Part shown: positions 59,482 to 64,000 of the stretch, piece after piece | Position numbering within the stretch: the stretch's first letter is position 1 | How the letters are laid out: every line of letters begins with the position of its first letter | NCBI RefSeq assembly: GCF_004403465.1 | Contig: NZ_SOGQ01000009.1 | Coordinates: 117,656 to 181,655, forward strand | Reading direction: 5' to 3' | Origin: Cryobacterium sinapicolor | GTDB lineage: Bacteria; Actinomycetota; Actinomycetes; Actinomycetales; Microbacteriaceae | Length of the DNA stretch: 64,000 nt | Position numbers and translations under genes: made by a program | The notes under the pieces: generated by a model | The model's database searches: none | Told to the model about the DNA's origin: nothing | What the model saw: only the letters and a program-made list of their open reading frames with translations

Positions 59482-61032
59482 ATGCCTGCCTCTCCCCTCG
59501 ACCCTGCCGTGATCACCAACCTGACCCGGTCCATCCGTTCCACGACGGGGGCGACGGTAACCGTGATCGCACCCTTCACCGGCGAGGTGCTGCACGAGCT
59601 GCCCGTCAGCGGGGTGACCGATGTGCAGGAGTCCTACGCGCAGGCCCGCCTGGCCCAGCTGGCCTGGGCGCGGGCCGGGTTCGCCCGGCGCCGCGCGATC
59701 CTGCTGCGCGCGCACGACCTGATCCTGGAACGTACCGGGCTGCTGCAGGACACCGTTCAGGCGGAGACCGGCAAGACCCGTGGCCAGGCCTTCGAGGAGG
59801 TCTTCCAGGCCGCCGGCGTCACCCGGTTCAACGCCCTCGCCGCCCGCGGCGTGCTGCGCGGCGGACGCCGCCGCTCCGCGATCCCGCTCGTCATCACGGC
59901 CGCCGTGAGCTACCGGCCGAAGGGCGTCGCGGGGGTGATCACCCCGTGGAACTACCCGCTCAGCCTCGCCGCGATGGACGTCGTGCCTGCCCTCGCCGCC
60001 GGCTGCGGCGTGGTGCAGAAGGCCGACGACCAGGGTGCGCTGAGCATCCTCTCACTGCGTCAGGCGTTCATCGACGCCGGCGTGCCCGAGCAACTCTGGG
60101 CCGTGGTCGCCGGCGACGGCGCCGAGATCGGTGGGGCGGTCACCGAGGAGGCCGACTACGTCTGCTTCACCGGGTCGACCGCGACCGGCAAGCGGGTTGC
60201 GGCGCAGGCGGCCGGCAACCTGACCGGCGTCTCGCTCGAGTTGGGCGGCAAGAACCCCCTGATCGTGCTCGACGACGTCGACCCGGCCCGTGCGGCCGCC
60301 GATGCCGCCCCGGCCTGCTTCACGGCGATGGGCCAGCTCTGCGTATCGATCGAGCGCATCTTCGTGCAGCGGGGGGTGGCCGACGCGTTCCTGCGCGAAT
60401 TCGTGGCCGTCACCCGCTCGCTCAAGCTGGGTGCCGCCTACGACTACTCGACGGATGTCGGTTGCCTCACCTCACAGGCGCAGCTGGACCGGGTGAGCGC
60501 GCAGGTTGCCGATGCGGTCGCCCTCGGTGCCACGATCGAAGTCGGGGGCCGGGCCCGGCCTGACCTGGGTCCGTTCTTCTACGAGCCCACCGTGCTGACC
60601 GGGGTCACCGCGACGATGGAGTGCTTCGCCGGCGAGACCTTCGGACCCGTGGTCGCGGTCACGGTGTTCGATTCGGAGCAGGAGGCGATCCTCGCCGCCA
60701 ACGACAGCGACTACGGGTTGAACGCGTCGGTGTTCTCCGGGTCGGTACGGCGGGCCCTGCGCGTGAGCGGCGCCCTCGAGGCCGGCAGCGTGAACATCAA
60801 CGAGGGCTATCGCGGGTCGTTCTCCTCGGTGGCGGCCCCGATGGGAGGTCTGAAGCAGTCCGGCCTCGGCCGACGCAACGGTCCGGAGGGACTGCTCCGG
60901 TTCGTGGACGCCATCACCATCGCCCGGGCGACGGGTCTCATTCCGCTGCCGCGCAGCGGCCGCGACTTCGAGCGGCTGGCCGCGCCGATGCTGCTGCTGG
61001 CGGCGGTGCTGAAGGGCATCCGCCGCCGCTGA
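59482..61032 (+). CDS. Succinate-semialdehyde dehydrogenase-like aldehyde dehydrogenase
   Basis: A 516-aa aldehyde dehydrogenase. GVAGVITPWNYPLSLAAMDV, FTGSTATGKRVAAQAAG, the general base SLELGGKNPLIVLDD, the catalytic Cys region CFTAMGQLCVSIERIFV and CFAGETFGPVVAVTVF are present. The long form and the QLC-type active site match the actinobacterial succinate-semialdehyde dehydrogenase (GabD2-like) group, which feeds GABA-derived carbon into the TCA cycle (family knowledge). This could complete the breakdown of gamma-glutamyl-GABA if the 10-17 kb cluster also handles putrescine, but the genes are 45 kb apart. TAGACT ends six bases before ATG 59482. A 13-bp minisatellite begins at its stop codon. 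Confidence 0.85.
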   Translation: MPASPLDPAVITNLTRSIRSTTGATVTVIAPFTGEVLHELPVSGVTDVQESYAQARLAQLAWARAGFARRRAILLRAHDLILERTGLLQDTVQAETGKTRGQAFEEVFQAAGVTRFNALAARGVLRGGRRRSAIPLVITAAVSYRPKGVAGVITPWNYPLSLAAMDVVPALAAGCGVVQKADDQGALSILSLRQAFIDAGVPEQLWAVVAGDGAEIGGAVTEEADYVCFTGSTATGKRVAAQAAGNLTGVSLELGGKNPLIVLDDVDPARAAADAAPACFTAMGQLCVSIERIFVQRGVADAFLREFVAVTRSLKLGAAYDYSTDVGCLTSQAQLDRVSAQVADAVALGATIEVGGRARPDLGPFFYEPTVLTGVTATMECFAGETFGPVVAVTVFDSEQEAILAANDSDYGLNASVFSGSVRRALRVSGALEAGSVNINEGYRGSFSSVAAPMGGLKQSGLGRRNGPEGLLRFVDAITIARATGLIPLPRSGRDFERLAAPMLLLAAVLKGIRRR

Positions 61033-61173
61033 GCCGGTTAGCCGAGCCGGCCAGCCGAGCCGGCCAGGTGAGCCGGCCAGGTGAGCCGGTCAGCCGAGCC
61101 GGTCAGGTGAGCCGGTCAGGTGAGCCGGCCAGCCGAGCCGGCCAGCCGAGCCGGCCAGCCGAGCCGGTCAGGT
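61031..61173. repeat. 13-bp minisatellite, eleven copies
   Basis: Eleven head-to-tail units of GAGCCGGYCAGSY, mostly GAGCCGGCCAGCC or GAGCCGGTCAGGT, run from 61031 to 61173 with a partial twelfth. The array begins inside the aldehyde dehydrogenase stop codon and ends eight bases before the PPK2 stop. Two sub-types alternate irregularly. The 13-bp period is incompatible with a reading frame, so this is non-coding tandem DNA. Confidence 0.93.
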
Positions 61174-61181
61174 GAGCCGGC

Positions 61182-62159
61182 TCACACGGTCAGCTTGGCT
61201 TCCGCCGCCTTCTGTTTGGCTTCCTGTTTGGCCGCCTTCTCCGGCGCCAGCTTCGCGGCCTCCGCCTTGGCCTCCGCCTTCGCCTTCTTCTTCGCCTTCT
61301 TCTTGATCCGGGCCTTGCCCTTCGGCTTCGCCGTGGGCTCGCCCAGTGTGGCCGTGATGTCCGGTACGGGGCGGTTCAACTCACGCGGTGGGCGCTCATA
61401 CTCCGCGCCCTCGGGACGTGCCGGGATGGTCACGAGCGGCGGCTCCCGGTGCGTGTAGGGAACGATCGACAGCAGGTGGCTGATCATATTGAGCCGCGCG
61501 GCCCGTTTGTCCTCGCTCTCGACCACCCACCACGGGGCCTCCGGCAGGTCGGTGTGCACGAACATCTCGTCTTTGGCGCGGGAGTAATCGACCCACTTCG
61601 TGATCGAGAACAGGTCCGTCCCGGACAGCTTCCAGCGGCGCATGGGGTCGTTCAGCCGCGACCGGAACCGCCTCTCCTGCTCGGTGTCGGACACCGAGAA
61701 CCAATACTTGACGAGCAGGATGCCGTCTTCGACCAGCATCCGTTCGAACAGGGGCGCCTGGTGCAGGAACCGGCGGTACTCGTCGGGGGTGCAGTAGCCC
61801 ATCACGTGTTCGACGCCGGCCCGGTTGTACCAGGACCGGTCCATCAGCACGATCTCGCCCGTGGAGGGCAGGTGCTCGATATAGCGCTGGAAGTACCACT
61901 GGCCGCGCTCGCGCTCGGTCGGCACCGGCAGGGCGACGATCCGGGCGACGCGAGGATTGAGGAACTCGGTGACCCGCTTGATCGCTGATCCCTTACCGGC
62001 CGCGTCCCGGCCCTCGAAGATCACGACAATCCGGGCACCGGACTCCTTGACCCATTCCTGCATGGCGACCAACTCGGTCTGCAGGTTCCGCAATTCGGCG
62101 GAATAGACGGGCAGCGGCACCCGCTTGGGCTTTGCGCGGGTCTTCGACGATTTCGACAC
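61182..62159 (-). CDS. PPK2-family polyphosphate kinase
   Basis: A 325-aa kinase transferring phosphate between polyphosphate and nucleotides. The PPK2 core (about residues 25-265) shows Walker A FEGRDAAGKGSAIKRVTEFL, VALPVPTERERGQWYFQRYI, the lid motif IVLMDRSWYNRAGVEHVMGY and SDTEQERRFRSRLNDPMRRW. The C-terminal 60 residues are an Ala/Lys-rich helix (IKKKAKKKAKAEAKAEAAKL) that may bind polyphosphate. There is one kinase domain, so it is the single-domain class; preference for AMP, ADP or GDP cannot be assigned. Start GTG 62159 is chosen over GTG 62165 because AGGAG lies seven bases from the former and one from the latter. Confidence 0.9.
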   Translation of the reverse strand: MSKSSKTRAKPKRVPLPVYSAELRNLQTELVAMQEWVKESGARIVVIFEGRDAAGKGSAIKRVTEFLNPRVARIVALPVPTERERGQWYFQRYIEHLPSTGEIVLMDRSWYNRAGVEHVMGYCTPDEYRRFLHQAPLFERMLVEDGILLVKYWFSVSDTEQERRFRSRLNDPMRRWKLSGTDLFSITKWVDYSRAKDEMFVHTDLPEAPWWVVESEDKRAARLNMISHLLSIVPYTHREPPLVTIPARPEGAEYERPPRELNRPVPDITATLGEPTAKPKGKARIKKKAKKKAKAEAKAEAAKLAPEKAAKQEAKQKAAEAKLTV

Positions 62160-62263
62160 GGTCACACTCCTCAGATACGTGATTTCAGCGTAGCGCGAGC
62201 ACCTCGCCCGTCCCGGCGTGTCGGCCCGGCACACGGCGGCTGAATCGGCCTGGCCGAATGCAG

Positions 62264-62644
62264 CTACGTGGCTTCGGAGTCGAAGGGCGCCGGCAGCGTG
62301 GCGGCCTCCTTGGCGCGCTTGCGTTGCAGATAGGCGCCGTCAGGGTTCGGCACGGCCCGGGACACGGTCGCCGACTGGCCTTTGAGCTCGTCTTCGTCAG
62401 TGAGGGCTTCACGGATGATGCGGCGCGGGTCATACTGACGCGGGTCGAGTTTCTTCCAGTCGACGTCGTCGAAGTCCGGGCCCATCTCGTCCCGCATCCG
62501 GTCTTTGGCCCCGTTGGCCAGGTCCCGGAGCTGCTTCACGAGGCGGGCCAGCTGGGCTGCGTAGTGGGGAAGCCGTTCGGGTCCGAGCAGGAAGACGGCG
62601 ATGATGCCGATCAGCAATATCTTCTCGAGCGTCAAACCGAACAT
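62264..62644 (-). CDS. tatB: Sec-independent protein translocase TatB
   Basis: A 126-aa protein. It opens with the single TatA/B membrane helix FGLTLEKILLIGIIAVFLLG followed by PERLPHYAAQLARLVKQLRD, the amphipathic helix. Length and the long charged C-terminus favour TatB over TatA. It partners TatC to export folded proteins with twin-arginine signals. ATG 62644 is chosen because TATTCT ends six bases upstream and the helix then begins at residue 1; the in-frame extension to 62683 would bury it. In mycobacteria tatB lies near mrp and the same methyltransferase, as here. Confidence 0.9.
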   Translation of the reverse strand: MFGLTLEKILLIGIIAVFLLGPERLPHYAAQLARLVKQLRDLANGAKDRMRDEMGPDFDDVDWKKLDPRQYDPRRIIREALTDEDELKGQSATVSRAVPNPDGAYLQRKRAKEAATLPAPFDSEAT

Positions 62645-62730
62645 TCCCCCAGAATAACCCCCGGCGAGGCCTCCCCGGACCATGCCCGGCCGCCCCTAGG
62701 CTTGACCCATTCACCTACTGGAGTTGCACT

Positions 62731-63363
62731 GTGTCTGACAAAGATCTGAACTGGAAATTCTCCGACGACTCAGTCGTGGAGTCCGACGCTGTGGCGCGGG
62801 CCAGACAGCAGTCCCTCGAACTCGGAATCGACGCAATTTCGCCGGCGGTTGGCGCCCAATCGGCGGTGATCGCGGCTGCCACCGGCGCCCGGAGCATCCT
62901 CGAGGTCGGCACCGGTGCCGGCGTTTCCGGCATCTGGCTGCTCACCGGGGCGCCCGGCGCCACCCTCACCTCGATCGACACCGAGGTCGACCACCAGCAA
63001 CACGCCAAAGCCAATTTCGCCGAAGCCAGCATCCCCGCGAACCGGGTGCGCCTGATCACGGGCCGGGCCGCGGACGTGCTGCCGCGCATGAACGAGAACT
63101 CCTACGACATCGTGTTCGTCGACGCCGACCCGCAGTCCGTGATCGAGTACGTCGAGCACGCCTTGCGCCTGGCCCGCCCGGGCGGAACCGTTCTCGTGGC
63201 CCACGCGCTTTGGCGCGGCCGCGTGGCCAACCCGGCCCAGCGCGACGATGTGGCCACCGGCTTCCGCACCCTGCTGACGGTCATCGCCTCGTCCACCGCC
63301 GTCATCAGCGCCCTCTCCCCCGTCGGCGACGGGCTGCTGCAGATCACCAAGCTCCGCGCGTAG
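62731..63363 (+). CDS. SAM-dependent O-methyltransferase (family 3)
   Basis: A 210-aa methyltransferase of the cation-dependent O-methyltransferase family. The SAM site is ARSILEVGTGAGVSGIWLLT, with LTSIDTEVDHQQHAKANFAE, ANRVRLITGRAADVLPRM and SYDIVFVDADPQSVIEYVEH. GGTVLVAHALWRGRVANPAQ carries the later conserved block. The substrate is unknown; its relatives lie next to sigE/tatB in mycobacteria. GTG 62731 has a GGAG motif seven bases upstream, while a TAGGCT element 33 bases upstream suggests a short leader. The region after its stop is filled by the dispersed-repeat array. Confidence 0.86.
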   Translation: MSDKDLNWKFSDDSVVESDAVARARQQSLELGIDAISPAVGAQSAVIAAATGARSILEVGTGAGVSGIWLLTGAPGATLTSIDTEVDHQQHAKANFAEASIPANRVRLITGRAADVLPRMNENSYDIVFVDADPQSVIEYVEHALRLARPGGTVLVAHALWRGRVANPAQRDDVATGFRTLLTVIASSTAVISALSPVGDGLLQITKLRA

Positions 63364-63398
63364 ACGGTCTCGAGCGGGCCGCCGGCAGTCGGGTCATC

Positions 63399-63667
63399 AC
63401 CCGGTGGTCGAGCCAACACCCGGTGGTCGAGCTTGTCGAGACCCTGGTGCCCTGTTTTCGGGGACTACGCACCCGGTGGTCGAGCCCGTCGAGACCCTGG
63501 TGGCCTGTCTCCCGGGGACTATGCATCCGGTGGTCGAGCTTGTCGAGACCCTGGTGCCCTGTTTTCGGGGACTACGCACCCGGTGGTCGAGCCTGTCGAG
63601 ACCCTGGTGGCCTGTCTCCCGGGGACTCACGCACCCGGTGGTCGAGCCTGTCGAGACCCTGGTGGCC
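63399..63667. repeat. Dispersed-repeat array (GGTGGTCGAGC-TGTCGAGACC family), about 54-bp period
   Basis: Six copies of CCGGTGGTCGAGC start near 63400, 63421, 63474, 63528, 63581 and 63636. Five are followed by YTGTCGAGACC or CCGTCGAGACC, forming an imperfect palindrome. Spacers alternate between two types (CCTGTTTTCGGGGACTAC and CCTGTCTCCCGGGGACT), so the array is a duplicated 107-bp pair. The palindrome belongs to a family common in actinobacterial intergenic DNA (established knowledge). The leftmost copy lacks its second half. Confidence 0.9.
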
Positions 63668-64000
63668 TCGCCCGGTGGTTGCCCGTGGTCCGCCAGGTTT
63701 GGGTTGGGTCGTAGCAGAGTGGTGCCCTGACCTCGGGTTTGCCTTTCACCATGCGGATCTGCCAGCCGGAGGTGTCGATGCTGTGGTGGTGGTACCAGCA
63801 GAGGAGTACCCCGTTGTCGATGTTGGTTTTCCCGCCGAGGTGCCAGGGGATCACGTGGTGTACCTCGCACCAGGCCGCGGGGATGGTGCACCCGGGGATG
63901 GTGCAACCCCCATCGCGGGCGGCGATGGCGCGGCGTTGGGCCCGGGTGAAGAAGCGTTTCTCGGTGCTGAGGGTGAGGACTTCGTTGTTGGGGCCGAACA
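63627..64000 (-). CDS. DUF222/HNH endonuclease, C-terminal part
   Basis: The gene enters from beyond the window; 124 codons are visible. The HNH fold is clear: FFTRAQRRAIAARDGGCTIP, then CTIPAAWCEVHHVIPWHLGG and KTNIDNGVLLCWYHHHSIDT, with Cys pairs for zinc and the HH-N-H catalytic residues. The DUF222 N-terminal region lies outside. These genes are multicopy in Microbacteriaceae and of unknown biological role; they are not known restriction enzymes. The last 18 residues (GNHRARPPGSRQARPPGA) and the stop codon are translated from a copy of the dispersed repeat. Confidence 0.88.
   Translation of the reverse strand, partial: FGPNNEVLTLSTEKRFFTRAQRRAIAARDGGCTIPGCTIPAAWCEVHHVIPWHLGGKTNIDNGVLLCWYHHHSIDTSGWQIRMVKGKPEVRAPLCYDPTQTWRTTGNHRARPPGSRQARPPGA

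Noticed and set aside
61120..61458. Alanine/phenylalanine-rich frame opposite the PPK2 tail
   Set aside because: It is antisense to the Lys/Ala-rich PPK2 C-terminus and starts inside the minisatellite.
63399..63667. Regular repeats suggestive of a CRISPR array
   Set aside because: The spacers are themselves repeated in alternation, the repeat is a known palindromic intergenic type, and no cas gene is present.

Overview
The window is about 70% GC, densely coded DNA from a Gram-positive actinobacterium. The family is most likely Microbacteriaceae (Cryobacterium/Leifsonia-like); I cannot fix the genus. Pointers are the DUF222/HNH endonuclease, a mycoredoxin, a short CpaE-like protein, a variant sortase signal (LAATG), an actinobacterial AdnAB-UvrD2-NudC block and heavy use of the octamer CGGATGCC. 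I see no rRNA or tRNA gene, CRISPR array, insertion sequence, prophage or conjugation gene. It reads as ordinary chromosomal core and metabolic DNA, with interest at the level of gene starts, repeats and individual odd proteins.

Layout. 0-10 kb: the tail of a wall-anchored protein, a flavin-binding oxidoreductase, a decayed short-chain dehydrogenase, DUF167, FKBP isomerase, a PrsW-type membrane protease, a GlcD-like FAD oxidase, an Ada-AlkA alkylation-repair fusion, an FAH-family hydrolase, a GT2 glycosyltransferase and an alpha/beta hydrolase. 10-17 kb: an amine catabolic cluster with an ethanolamine-type permease divergent from a glutamine-synthetase-like ligase, a class I amidotransferase hydrolase, an aldehyde dehydrogenase, an SDR and a FadR-type regulator. 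It probably takes up an amine, gamma-glutamylates it, oxidises it and releases the product. 17-24 kb: two nucleobase permeases (AzgA- and UraA-type), a carboxylesterase, and a phosphate transporter overlapping a small membrane protein. 24-33 kb: Nudix, mycoredoxin, PfkA, a SNF2 helicase, DUF6804, DUF2207, and a CopA ATPase divergent from a CsoR-family repressor with a palindromic operator between them.

33-43 kb: a possible leaderless 18-codon peptide coupled to a 55-aa ORF, two SGNH proteins, an SDR-DUF2867 protein, an orphan cyclodehydratase-like protein, a small kinase, UvrD2, NudC and a degenerate phosphotransferase. 42-52 kb: AdnB and AdnA (double-strand-break resection), DUF3107, a ferritin-like protein and a DEAD-box RNA helicase, in an order resembling the corresponding mycobacterial region. 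52-64 kb: a PHP phosphoesterase, a membrane EEP-family protein, aminopeptidase P, a stress-type membrane protein, MgtE_N-CBS / DUF1003 / Mrp in an overlapping operon, succinate-semialdehyde dehydrogenase, PPK2, TatB, an O-methyltransferase, and a truncated DUF222/HNH gene whose tail runs into a dispersed-repeat array.

Cross-cutting signals. (1) At least fifteen genes, plus the small leader peptide, have a TANNNT hexamer ending exactly six bases before the start codon and no Shine-Dalgarno sequence, the signature of leaderless mRNAs. (2) Three unrelated intergenic minisatellites share a 13-bp period (35714, 55621, 61031). (3) The octamer CGGATGCC/GGCATCCG is several-fold more common than base composition predicts. 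(4) Several family members lack canonical catalytic or metal-binding residues: an SGNH protein without its serine, an aminoglycoside-phosphotransferase-like protein without its aspartates, and a CsoR-family repressor with Cys-His-His.
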